Origin: Synura sp. LO234KE
Taxonomy: Eukaryota; Sar; Synurophyceae; Synurales; Mallomonadaceae
DNA: 10,967 nt
Direction of reading: 5' to 3'
Assembly: GCA_015143735.1 (NCBI GenBank)
Contig: VKHC01000570.1
Coordinates: forward strand, 1 to 10,967
How positions within the stretch are numbered: position 1 is the first letter of the stretch; every line of letters starts with the position of its first letter. The notes below the pieces were generated by a model that was given only the letters and a program-made list of their open reading frames with translations, had not been told where the DNA came from and ran no database searches. The position numbers were made by a program, and so were the translations under genes. Of the stretch, positions 1 to 7,678 are shown piece by piece.

Positions 1-702
1 CTTAGGGAAGAATTGCGTCCATGAATGATCAAGCGACTTTCCTTTTGTTAGATTCGATGTTGTGATTGTAACATGCAGTCCTGCGTCAGTAAATATAATA
101 ACGTATTTCGGATGATGAACTCCTCTTGACGTTATTGAATCCCCTTTTGATGCTGAGAATTTAGACAGATTTTGCCAGGTGGGACGGACTTCTTTGATTG
201 TAAGTAAACCAGGAATCTTACATCTTTCGATAGCACTATGCAAGGTATTTCCCTCGTCAGACTCATTGATCAAAGTATACAACTGATTTTTGGGAGTACC
301 ACATTCTTCTCTGTCTTCTCTAACGGTCTTTAGCCCCCGGTGTCCGTGCATTATTAATGTTGGAATTTTTAAGTCATGACCAAAAACACTTGGCAGGTAA
401 TCCGCCAGTGATTGAAAGTTCAACGAGAACGTGGAAAATACCACAGCATGAGTGATTCCACCAGATGTAAGCTCCTTCAAACGGACGTATTTATTGAGAC
501 TAGCTTGAGCATTTTCAAAATCAACTTTGTTTACTTGTAGTAATCCCAGTTCTTCTGAAGTCAGTAAATTTGAAATTCGACTTGTTTTTCCTGCTCCTGC
601 TTTCCTAATTCCTTTACTGCTCGACCGAGGAAGTTTTAGTTTTATTGGAGGAGTGAGATCAATATAGAGCAGATTTTCTGCGTCAATCGTTTTATTAAAT
701 TT
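1..702 (-). CDS. Tyrosyl-DNA phosphodiesterase 1 (Tdp1)-like, internal fragment, runs off left edge
   Basis: An open frame of 234 codons without a stop runs from the TAG at 703-705 to the window edge. Near its C-terminal end is HHPKYVIIF (H-x-K at 106-114), followed by an asparagine exactly 18 residues after the lysine in TTSNL (52-54). That is the spacing of the first HKN active-site motif of Tdp1, the phospholipase-D-superfamily nuclear enzyme that removes topoisomerase I peptides and other adducts from DNA 3' ends. The stretch before it, with the hydrophobic strand around IPTLIMHGH, also matches Tdp1 layout. The second HKD motif would lie beyond base 1. The first in-frame ATG (349-351) is about 117 codons in, so the start must lie in an upstream exon. 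Possible acceptors are at the CAG near 679-681 or the CTTTCAG at about 751-757. An out-of-frame ATG sits at 714-716. The family call is fairly sure; the 5' structure is not. Confidence 0.75.
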
Positions 703-781
703 CTATTTCTACACATTCGTTGAAAAACAACGGAGAACAAAGAACCCGAACTGAAAGAAAAATTGTTGAACTATATTATTA
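703..781. promoter_or_regulatory. Short interval between divergent Tdp1-like and membrane-protein ORFs
   Basis: This 79-bp AT-rich gap separates the outward-pointing ORFs. On the plus strand it must hold the 5' UTR of the 782-1309 gene if that gene is intronless. On the minus strand it holds a pyrimidine tract ending CTTTCAG (about 751-767), which resembles a splice acceptor for the Tdp1-like gene. If that acceptor is used, the Tdp1 promoter lies further right and the membrane-protein gene would be nested in a Tdp1 intron. The sequence alone does not decide. Confidence 0.3.
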
Positions 782-1309
782 ATGGAGGACTTATTAATAT
801 CATCCTTTCTCGGCCTTCTTCTTGGATTCTCAATTATAACTTTTCTTACTTATTTCCCAGGGAAGCCTTATGATTATTCAAGCATAACCAACGAGGAAAC
901 TGATTTAAATGTAACCAACGGACCTGGTGATGCTCCAGCTGCGTCTGCCAATTACTTGGAGCAGCTGAATGGCATCAGCGAAGATGATGTGGTTAAGAGG
1001 ACTGAGTCACTTCAAAAATTTCTTGGTCTTTCTGAAGAAGATGTAAGACAGTCAGTGAGGAAAACAAAAGCTGAGCATGCAAAATCGCACAGATCTGAGG
1101 AAAGAGTCATGGACATCGACGGTTCTATATCTTGGACCAAGATATTGGACTGGATTGTATATTCTCTCTTTTTAATCTTTGTTTTCGCTGCGATAAATAA
1201 TTATTCCCGAGGCAATTTGCTTAAAGTATTATGGGGAATATTCCCCCAGGAGTTTGAGACTTTAGGACTAACCAAAAGAATGGCGGAGTACTTTAAAGAA
1301 GACCTATAA
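782..1309 (+). CDS. Small protein with two hydrophobic membrane segments, unknown function
   Basis: A complete 175-residue ORF with an ATG start, and the largest intact one in the window. Residues about 4-25 (LLISSFLGLLLGFSIITFL) form a hydrophobic segment right at the N-terminus, which could be a signal anchor. Residues about 121-138 (ILDWIVYSLFLIFVFAAI) form a second. Between them is a charged soluble region of about 95 residues containing an acidic/amphipathic stretch near residues 79-100 (LGLSEEDVRQSVRKTK). The tail after the second segment is about 35 residues, mixed charge, ending EYFKEDL. The layout suggests an endomembrane protein with a hairpin or two-pass topology; this is inference. 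I do not recognise the family. It lies 79 bp from the Tdp1-like ORF and points away from it, but that ORF's true start is unknown, so a shared promoter is only possible. No AATAAA is obvious directly after the stop. Confidence 0.7.
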   Translation: MEDLLISSFLGLLLGFSIITFLTYFPGKPYDYSSITNEETDLNVTNGPGDAPAASANYLEQLNGISEDDVVKRTESLQKFLGLSEEDVRQSVRKTKAEHAKSHRSEERVMDIDGSISWTKILDWIVYSLFLIFVFAAINNYSRGNLLKVLWGIFPQEFETLGLTKRMAEYFKEDL

Positions 1310-2371
1310 CACAATATGCATTTTTGCTGCTAGCACACCTGTACACTTGTTCATATTTCTCGTATAATTTTATTGTGCTAAATTTTACTGTTAACCGAAA
1401 TATTGTCGAAAATCAAAAGTATGGAAATGAATGCAAGTTAGACAGTAAGGTTTACACATAACCATTATTTGACTAAGTAATTTACTATCCTACAAACAAA
1501 AGGCAAGTCCCGTGACCGAGAAGTGGTAGTGGCGCTCCTGCCTGTTGCCTCAGTGCGGAAGAAAATCCGGTGGTTATATATTACAACTAGAATGGAAATG
1601 AAGTCAGACGGCAGGGTTAAGAGATCACCATCACTAGAGTAAGCAAATGACGGTCCCCATGCACTGGCCGGAGGGCTCATCCCGTTACTGAGGAATCATG
1701 GCGGCAGGGGAAGAGGAGGAGGAGGCCGCTTGCCCGCCGACGAGGAGGGCGGGCGAGAGATCTTTCTCCGAAAAGAATCCTAAAATATTAGAAAATAGTG
1801 AAAAGAATGCGTGTGGATGAGTTCAACTTTCAAAAATAAGGTCCACGAGGCTATTACTGCGCATCTCGCCAAGTCCATCGGAGGAGGCTGTCATAACATC
1901 AGCCTATACGAACCAGAGTAGACTCATTCATTCAGGATCGGGGATTGATGCGGAGATTTACCCAAACAAACACTCTAAACGAAGTGTATAGTGGTGGGTT
2001 TGATGGAGGGGTTGGTGGTGTAGGAGTGGTAGTGTGGTCGCTTGTAGTAGTTTTAGTGGTGGTGAATTCGGTCCGGTGCGGAGGCACTTGCTCGCAAGAG
2101 AAAACGAGTAACTAACCTTTAATAAGTTAAACAGCCACTAAATTGAGAAAATCTGCTGCGACAGAATGAACAGAGATGGAATTTTAAACATGGATATTTA
2201 ATCAACTACCTTCATTCCTAAAAATATCTACTTGAGGTAGCAAGTACACGAGAGGATCTCAAAAATCAAATATACCACTAAGTAGTTAACTGAGGCCCAA
2301 CAGGCAGAGTAAAATAAAAAAGTAACCGAGGTATTGAGACGATTTATAATATTCTTTGCACTCCATCCCAT
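1310..2371. other. Intergenic stretch, no supported gene
   Basis: I find no frame here that I would call a gene. Short ATG frames exist: 1698-1820 plus, 40 residues, starting MAAGEEEEEACPP; 1817-1921 plus, 34 residues, overlapping it by ATGA; and 1465-1680 minus, 71 residues. None shows a recognisable motif or flanking splice signals. 1690-1760 is locally GC- and purine-rich, like a CpG-type 5' region. 1985-2070 is GT-rich low-complexity sequence. Confidence 0.5.
1985..2070. repeat. GT-rich low-complexity tract
   Basis: An irregular plus-strand run built from GTGGT, GGTGG and GTAGT units with almost no C. It is not a clean microsatellite: the units vary in length and order. Confidence 0.6.
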
Positions 2372-3758
2372 TTATAAAAGTCCTAGTAACGCAATATCCT
2401 CCTCCAGGTGCTTCCTCACTATTTTCATCGATGGTACATCCCTGTGTATTCCCAGCAGCTTGGAACCACTTCCATTCTAAATGCATAAGAAAGGTAACCA
2501 CATTTGAATAAATATATGTAGATAGTGTGCATAAAAGTAGCAATAAAATACGTGGAGAAAGGAAAAATAATTGACGGATTAAAATGACCAATTTATCATG
2601 ATATAGTACGGATAATAAAAAATGTCATACCTTCAGGGAGTCTAGGAATAGCATCAACACTTCATTTTGATGGAAATACAATGGTCGCTCCCTTGTAACA
2701 CCCTCGGCAAGGTACTCAGGTCTATAATCTGTTGTAATACAAACAAGATAGCTGTTGAACCCGAGATACCTTAATATAACTCCTGTACTGATGCAGGGGC
2801 GATACAATACGGCGAAAAGTCGCTCATTATTGTGGTGTCAAATTCAAAATTTTTATTAATCAATAGCGATCCTCCAGATCTCAACAGCGCGTATCCGGAA
2901 TGAATCATCTATCGTACTACTAGCCAGCGTACACTAGGACACAACTTAGCGACTTCATTTTAATAACACCCTACAGCCAAATCCGGCTGGATACGTAAAA
3001 TAACCGGTGCGGGTTATCCCGCATGCGGTTCCCAGCCCTGATTTTATGAGTTTGTTTCATTAAGAATTTCACTCCTGGGGGATTTGTGAAATAGTTACAA
3101 CGCTGCCTTTCTCAGGTCCATGATTGTTTCTATCTACAAATAGCACTCTTGGCACTTCACAGTGTAAATTAAACCTCTCAAAGTACACGTAGTGATCGGA
3201 AATTTTAACATTACTATAAGAAATATTGCGATAAAATTAGGCTAACTTGTAGTGAATAATTGGCTTGAAGCTTTGAACTACGCAGTACAAACCTTGTGCA
3301 CGAGCGAAAGCTAAAGGCTGTTTCATCATAAAATTGCTGTCATCAATTAAATCCGGTATTTGTCTTGTTGCATGGGGAAAATCCAAGACCATAAGTCGAA
3401 CCTCAGATAAAAAACAATTAATATGCCCCCAGAGTGAATATTGATATGATCACATTCCTTCAGATATAGCATAAGAGCTCGATGGGGATCCATTTTGGTG
3501 GTTAAATAATACTTTTGAAAATCTTTTCTCTCCCGCACTCAAAACCTAATAGAAGCGACTAGTAAAGTTCTTTTTATGGATAGAATGAAATTAGCGGGAC
3601 CTGAAACTGATAGTATATACAATGAAATCAAATAAAAAAATAAATAATGAAAGCAATATTATTTTCTTTGTCACCAAAATAAAATATCTCCTCCTCAGCC
3701 AAGTCAGACTTTTCTTCCACTAAGGAGGAGCCCCCAAACTCTCTTTGCACAAAATTGT
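2372..3758 (-). CDS. Candidate multi-exon gene, unknown function, one apparent frameshift
   Basis: Four minus-strand segments join with GT...AG boundaries and matching phases. They are: about 3758-3675 (ends G|GTGACA, phase 1); 3537-3247 (preceded by TTTTGAG, ends AA|GTTAGC, phase 2); 2787-2631 (preceded by CATCAG, ends AAG|GTATGA, phase 0); and 2476-2372 (preceded by CATTTAG, stop at 2374-2372). The implied introns are 137, 459 and 154 bp. The segments read as ordinary protein, for example EEKSDLAEEEIFYF, MDPHRALMLYLKECDHINIH, LMVLDFPHATRQIPDLIDD and TTDYRPEYLAEGVTRERPL. Within segment 2 the frame shifts by one base at a run of six A (3409-3414), so it is either a sequencing error or a real disabling indel. 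I recognise no family. The 5' end is undefined. In segment 4 another frame stays open to 2286 and has four cysteines and a hydrophobic tail, so the C-terminus is uncertain. Confidence 0.42.
2788..3246 (-). other. Putative intron of candidate gene
   Basis: This is the 459-bp gap between the second and third coding segments. It has a GT donor at 3246-3245 and a CAG acceptor at 2790-2788, and joining across it completes an AAT codon. It contains a short hairpin (GCGGG TTAT CCCGC, about 3008-3021) and no coding frame I can support. Confidence 0.35.
3247..3537 (-). CDS. Best-supported exon of the candidate minus-strand gene
   Basis: This segment carries the clearest coding signal of the candidate gene. 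The upstream half reads in one frame (RKDFQKYYLTTKMDPHRALM). After the A-run at 3409-3414 the coding-like frame is the neighbouring one (LMVLDFPHATRQIPDLIDD, then KQPLAFARAQGLYCVVQSF). Each half is stop-free up to the shift point, and the second half runs cleanly to the AA|GTTAGC donor at 3246-3245. An intron cannot easily explain the shift: the GT sites available before the second half give either the wrong phase or a 14-base intron. Confidence 0.45.
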
Positions 3759-3897
3759 GCTAGCTTATATTTTCGTAGCGCGCGGTTTGTTGATATGTGC
3801 AGTGACTCCTCTAGGTGCCTAAGTGACATGGAGTATCATAGGGGTAAAATATAGCTTAGCTTTTCGGAATAATCTTTCGTGAACGTTCGATGTAGGG

Positions 3898-4975
3898 CTA
3901 ACACGCTGCAAGCCAATTTCCGCGGACTTTATTTGATACTCTAAATCGCTTTCTCGCTAGTTCTCGATGGTCCGTCTCTTCAGCAGCTTCATCGCCTACG
4001 GGGACTAGGTTGTTATGTTCCCGCGAAGTTAGTAAAATTGAACGAAGCGCTTGCTTTTAGGCGAGTGTTAGGGAACCCTTCTCTCCTCATGCATTTTGAC
4101 GACTGCTGTTTTGAACTCCGGTGAGTGCACTATTGCTACAATATATATTAGCTCTACAACTTACTTAATAAATAAAGTTACCAGGACGTTCCTCAATGTT
4201 GCGAGAAGAATATTCAGTTACTAAATTCAGCAACTCCCTAATTTCTGCCATGTTGATGTACTGAACTTGTAACGTAAGACTTACTTTATCCAATAGTGCT
4301 AAGGACTCATTAAGAGCGGTTACATCTCAATACTTCATCCTTCCAAGAAAGTTTGCCACGTACTATTATGGGCTCCGTGATCTTCCGACCATATCCATCC
4401 ATGACCAAACAAATGGGATCCACGACCATCCGTCCACATCCATCCATGATAACCCCGAAGGTTTTTGGTGGCATTTTAAAAGCAATTGACCGAACCTCTT
4501 CTGTACATCTTCCATAAATTTCATTACTGTCGTAATTGTTTTCTTCTCAAATCCACCGAAGTCTCTGTAAATCAGATCTTCAACAATCACAAACGGTAGA
4601 CACTTAAACAACACCAGTCTCATCCATGCTTTATTTGCGGCGCTCGTTTACTTCAATATTTACGAATCTATGATATGCATAATATATCGATTTAGATAGG
4701 ATACGAAGTGAATTTAATCACTTACCTATTTATGGGGCCAAGAACTTAAGTCTCATTTATTCGCAGTCTAAGCTCCAAACTTAACGTATCCTCATGAACT
4801 TTGGTTACGTGGGTCAAAATGCAACTACAGCCCTTGCTTATCGATGCCTTAGTAATGTGCATCTCATCCTCTTCCTCTAGATAGAGCTTGCAAATAAGAT
4901 CGCACGATATATTCCTATCAAAAATAGCATCTGGTTACAGGTAAAATAATTGTCTAAAAGCGTCGCTTTCTTCAT
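3898..4975 (-). pseudogene. Decayed, internally deleted hAT-type transposase (left copy)
   Basis: Read on the minus strand, pieces of a hAT transposase appear in family order. The possible start is ATG 4975-4973 (MKKATLLDNYFT). Next is a BED-finger-like stretch (frame 4934-4746: CDLIC, then GCSCILTHVTKVHED). Then comes KCLPFVIVEDLIYRDF with KTITTVMKFMEDVQKRFGQL (ORF 4623-4366), then TFGVIMDG in place of the family's FGxxxDGW. Next is SLALLDKVSLTLQ with MAEIRELLNLVTE (about 4250), then IVHSPEFKTAVVKMHEE (about 4133-4085), then ALRSILLTSREHN with ELARKRFRVSNK (frame 4056-3898). In hAT proteins the segment between DGW and the late region is several hundred residues; here it is almost absent, so this is an internal deletion. 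Frame changes at about 4480, 4320 and 4070 plus stops make it non-functional. The dimerisation tail (family LPTSN...ERxFS) is not seen. Confidence 0.68.
4046..4488. repeat. Inverted repeat A, left arm
   Basis: It pairs with 4985-5416 as a reverse complement. The inner boundary is sharp: both copies share the stretch through TGGCATTTTAAAA and then diverge. The outer boundary is softer, with weak similarity possibly reaching about 4025. The 496-bp loop between the arms (4489-4984) is the 5' half of the left hAT copy, so the repeat consists of transposase sequence and does not mark terminal inverted repeats. Confidence 0.85.
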
Positions 4976-4984
4976 TAGTATTTT

Positions 4985-5416
4985 CTGAATTGTTTTTAAA
5001 ATGCCACCAAAAACCTTCGGGGTTATCATGGATGGATGTGGACGGATGGTCATGGATCCCATTTGTTTGATCATGGATGGATATGGTCGGAAGATCACGG
5101 AGCCCATAATACGTGGCAAACTTTCTTGGAAGGATGAAGTATTGAGATGTAACCGCTCTTAATGAGTCCTTAGCACTATTGGATAAAGTAAGTCTTACGT
5201 TACAAGTTCAGTACATCAATATGGCAGAAATTAGGGAGTTGCTGAATTTAGTAACTGAACATTCTTCTCGCAAGATTGAGGAACGTCCTGGTAATAACTA
5301 AGTTATAGAGCTGATATGTATTGTAGCAATAGTGCACTCACCGGAGTTCAAAACAACAGCCGTAAAAATATTAATAGAACATGAGGGCTCTTTAAGACTC
5401 GCCTAAAAACAAGCGG
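4985..5416 (+). pseudogene. Truncated second hAT copy in opposite orientation (right copy)
   Basis: This is the reverse complement of 4488-4046, lacking the BED and CLPFVIVED parts. It reads MPPKTFGVIMDG from 5001 in one frame, ending at TAA 5160-5162. The next frame gives LNESLALLDKVSLTLQ and MAEIRELLNLVTEHSS to TAA 5299-5301. Then come VAIVHSPEFK and KQAVYLI (about 5330-5428). It has the same internal deletion and the same late frame change as the left copy, so the duplication came after those lesions. Where checked, the arms differ by roughly 2-5 percent, including a 3-bp indel (ATAATAGTACG in the left copy, ATAATACG here). Confidence 0.68.
4985..5416. repeat. Inverted repeat A, right arm
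   Basis: Reverse complement of the left arm at 4046-4488. The inner end abuts the putative ATG of the left hAT copy (4975-4973). The arm therefore begins almost exactly where the other copy's coding region begins, a head-to-head junction. Confidence 0.85.
5025..5114 (+). repeat. 45-bp tandem duplication inside hAT remnant
   Basis: Two 45-base units (5025-5069 and 5070-5114) both begin ATCATGGATGGATRTGG. The length is 15 codons, so the frame is kept: IMDGCGRMVMDPICL followed by IMDGYGRKITEPIIR. The same duplication is present in the left arm (about 4366-4456), so it predates the inverted duplication. It repeats the DG part of the transposase's DGW-like motif. Confidence 0.7.
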
Positions 5417-5477
5417 TTTATTTAATTTAATCCTCATCATCCCTAATGCGATTACCAAGCTCTGCATACGATAACAG

Positions 5478-5780
5478 ATGAACAAAAGTATTCAAATTAT
5501 ATGTTTGTAGAAATATCGACCACGAGATGCTCCTTGTTTCTTGGGCTGTCCCGATATTTACTAACAGTTCTTTTTCAAAATATTATTGAATGAAGCACTG
5601 AAATGTACTAGTCCTCACGACAGTACGCCGAACTATTTGCCCTTCTTGATTGTTTGAGAATAGAGGAGCAACCGGATCTTTCTCACCTCCAACTCGCGTA
5701 TTATTCCTCGAGATTTTTATAAATTGCGACCGTCGGAAATCCAGCGAAATGTGGATAAACAAGAGGACCAAAAAACAAAG
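5478..5780. repeat. Inverted repeat B, left arm
   Basis: Reverse complement of 5992-6278, separated by a loop of about 211 bp. The match is continuous from about 5503 to 5780 at a few percent divergence. Near the outer end a gap of about 17 bases is present only in this arm, and then GATGAACAA matches again. Both arms end at an AAGAGGACCAAAAA boundary. On the plus strand, 5612-5722 is an open frame reading RQYAELFALLDCLRIEEQPD; in this arm an upstream ATG-TAC is followed by TAG (5609-5611). It is unrelated in sequence to repeat A. Confidence 0.85.
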
Positions 5781-5991
5781 ACATTTCAGTGGCTTCCGCC
5801 TCTCACCTCTATACGGACACTTCATACTTGAAATTTTAACAAATATGAACCTGTAAACCAACGGACAAAAGGAGTTTGAAACCTACAAGTAAGTTAATTG
5901 CAAAAGAAAAACAGTGTTTCTTTTGACGATGCAGAATACTGATGAAGAAATGGGGTTCTATCATGATCTCGGTAAGATTAGTTAACTTTAT
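5781..5991 (+). other. Loop of inverted repeat B with exon-like signals
   Basis: The 211-bp spacer holds a good donor-like CAA|GTAAGT (GT at 5889-5890). It also holds a short ATG segment, 5929-5971, reading MQNTDEEMGFYHDL and followed at once by G|GTAAGA, another strong donor-like site. This could be a first exon of a disrupted gene or element, but the arms downstream offer no matching acceptor and continuation that I can support. Confidence 0.25.
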
Positions 5992-6278
5992 CTATGTTTT
6001 TGGTCCTCTTGTTTATCTACATTTCGCTGGATTTCCGACGGTCGCAATTCATAAAAATCTCGAGGAAACATACGCGAGTTGGAGGTGAGAAAGATCCGGT
6101 TGCTCCTCTATTCTCGAACAACCAAGGAGGGAAAATAGTTCGGCGAACTGTCGTGATGACTGGTACATTTTAGTGCTTCATTCAATAATATTTTGAAAAA
6201 GAATTGTTAGTAAATATCGGGACAGCCCAAGAAACAAGGAGCATCTCGTGGTCGATATTTCTACAAACTTGTTCATCC
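5992..6278. repeat. Inverted repeat B, right arm
   Basis: Reverse complement of the left arm 5478-5780. On the minus strand it keeps a complete mini-ORF (6168-6049) that begins MYQSSRQFAELFSLLG, where the left arm has a stop. Differences between the arms are mostly single substitutions. I see no flanking target-site duplication or terminal repeat that would name the element. Confidence 0.85.
6049..6168 (-). CDS. 39-residue mini-ORF conserved in both arms of repeat B
   Basis: ATG at 6168-6166, stop TGA at 6051-6049. It reads MYQSSRQFAELFSLLG, then RIEEQPDLSHLQLAY, then SSRFL. The same frame is present in the left arm (5612-5722), apart from a TAG replacing the third codon. A diverged third copy in the same frame occurs at 7332-7390 (EPFAFLGCLRIPDLPHFQF). 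Three copies agreeing in one frame suggest an ancestral coding piece of a mobile element. I cannot assign the family, and it is unlikely to be a functional gene as it stands. Confidence 0.3.
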   Translation of the reverse strand: MYQSSRQFAELFSLLGCSRIEEQPDLSHLQLAYVSSRFL

Positions 6279-7042
6279 CTACAGCAGCACCGCCGCTCGT
6301 GGAGGGGAGGAGCTATTGCTACTACCCGCATCTGAAGATTCAACGCAATTATATAGATTTTGAACTGAAAATATCGTTGGTCAAAATACTCTTTTCCAAT
6401 TATTCTTATCGAACAGGAATTCCACCACGAGATGGAAATAGAAAATTATTATTGTTAATAATGTGAGTTTATTATGTGGATGAATATAGTAGCTATTTCT
6501 GTAATAGAGGCAGGGACGGCTGAGCGTTCTCCACTCATAACGGCCTCGCAAAGAGGCTTCCGTACCCCGCCTTCCCCTGATAATTCCAAAATTCTAAGTG
6601 CTAGTTGTTTCCGTTGCATTTTCCTCCGATAGTTGTGTATTTTAAGTATCCCTTACCTCTTGATACTTTAATTCCGTCCGCAACACCTCGCCGTACAATG
6701 CTGTGTCCTGAATTGATCAAAGACTCAGAATGATTACATTACGTACAATGTAGTAATATGGGAGTCCAGAACACTTTCCATAATTGATGGTGGAGCGAAA
6801 CAAATTAGCTACTTAACCTGATAGACATATAAAGAGTAAACCTCAGGTATTATAAGCTGTCAGGTTGGTTGGATGTATAAGACCTCCTCCGCCCACTATA
6901 TGAAAACAAAAGGATTTGAGCATCCTCTGGTATCTTATCAGGAAGAGGTTTGAGAAAATTGTTAATGAGAGAAATTCGGTTATGAGGGTGCTGTGAACAT
7001 GTGTATATTATATTACTACAAAACTAAACGCTGACTGCGATT
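6279..7042. other. Non-coding stretch between repeat B and the 7043-7678 ORFs
   Basis: No supported gene. The plus frame 6248-6466 (72 residues) starts inside repeat B and shows no motif. A small hairpin (GCCTC GCAAA GAGGC) lies at about 6543-6557. The rest is AT-rich unique-looking sequence. Confidence 0.45.
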
Positions 7043-7270
7043 ATGAGGGTCAAACAGCCCTTGCTTATGGTGGCAATAGAGAACAAGCCCTACAAATCCG
7101 CTACCCTGAGGATTGCTCAAAAGGCAGTGGATTGCAGAGACGCTATAAGAGTGAACCTCTTTTCTACTTCAGCGTTCTTGAGATATAGTACTCTCTTTCC
7201 ACGTACTAATTGCGTCGCTAAGTATAGCACTACGGCTGTTTTCTACATTGCAGAACATCAAGCAACATAA
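7043..7270 (+). CDS. Weak ORF, unknown; overlaps a short hAT-like similarity
   Basis: A 75-residue ATG frame with no recognised motif. An alternative frame over the same DNA reads DYEGQTALAYGGNREQALQI and stops near 7192, so which frame matters is unclear. Its first bases (GGGTCAAACAGCCCTTGCTTAT) match the BED-like region of the left hAT copy around 4811-4840 after removing a short insertion. It may therefore be another transposon scrap and not a gene. Confidence 0.15.
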   Translation: MRVKQPLLMVAIENKPYKSATLRIAQKAVDCRDAIRVNLFSTSAFLRYSTLFPRTNCVAKYSTTAVFYIAEHQAT

Positions 7271-7288
7271 GAGATAGGATCTAGATTC

Positions 7289-7678
7289 ATGGATCTGCTA
7301 TTGGTCAAACGTGGGCGGGAAAGACGGCTCCCCGAACCATTTGCCTTTCTTGGTTGTTTGAGAATACCGGATCTTCCTCACTTCCAATTTCTCCTTACCA
7401 CTGCATGTAACGTAAATTATACGGATAACTTGGTTTATGTCGTCTTTATTCCGATAATGACAGCGGAGACGCTGGAGGGGCCGCTTATACGAGGGATATT
7501 GGCTGCGTTAGTTTTAACAAACGCCAAGCTTACGCTCCAAACGCTTACACTCCGAGAGCAAGTTGAGTTATCGACTCCATCGCTTCAATTCATCAATGAT
7601 TTATCATCTAAATATCCTTATGATGTTGATTGTTCAAGTATGGAGATGACGTCGTCACCATTTAAATGCTGCCAGTGA
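7289..7678 (+). pseudogene. 129-residue ORF with homology to repeat B frame; probable element remnant
   Basis: ATG frame with protein-like composition. Residues about 14-33 (RLPEPFAFLGCLRIPDLPHF) match the frame conserved in repeat B arms (RQYAELFALLDCLRI...PDLSHLQL) at both DNA and protein level, with three codons missing here. Downstream it reads NVNYTDNLVYVVFIPIMTAE and PSLQFINDLSSKYPYDVDC. The last codons run out of frame with a second short ATG frame (7666-7746, reading MLPVNQEVYQYLQERLDSEC), which looks like a frameshifted continuation. I cannot assign a family. Confidence 0.35.

Noticed and set aside
1698-1820. 40-residue plus frame starting MAAGEEEEE, like a first exon.
   Set aside because: Low-complexity GC/purine-rich origin, no convincing donor before its stop, and no continuation found.
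3008-3021. Hairpin GCGGG TTAT CCCGC as a terminator or regulatory RNA.
   Set aside because: A five-base stem is common by chance and nothing around it supports a role.
4877-5119. 80-residue minus frame over repeat A right arm.
   Set aside because: It reads antisense through the right hAT copy. Only its last part (MKKATLLDNYFT, left of 4975) is plausible, and that is counted with the left copy.
5583-5861. 92-residue minus-strand frame (and 68-residue plus frame) over repeat B left arm and loop.
   Set aside because: They are not preserved between the two arms; the conserved frame is the plus frame 5612-5722.
7289-7678. Possible retroviral or insect envelope-like protein, from the NYTDNLVYVVFIPI stretch.
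   Set aside because: No fusion-peptide, cleavage-site or transmembrane pattern, and the resemblance rests on a dozen residues.
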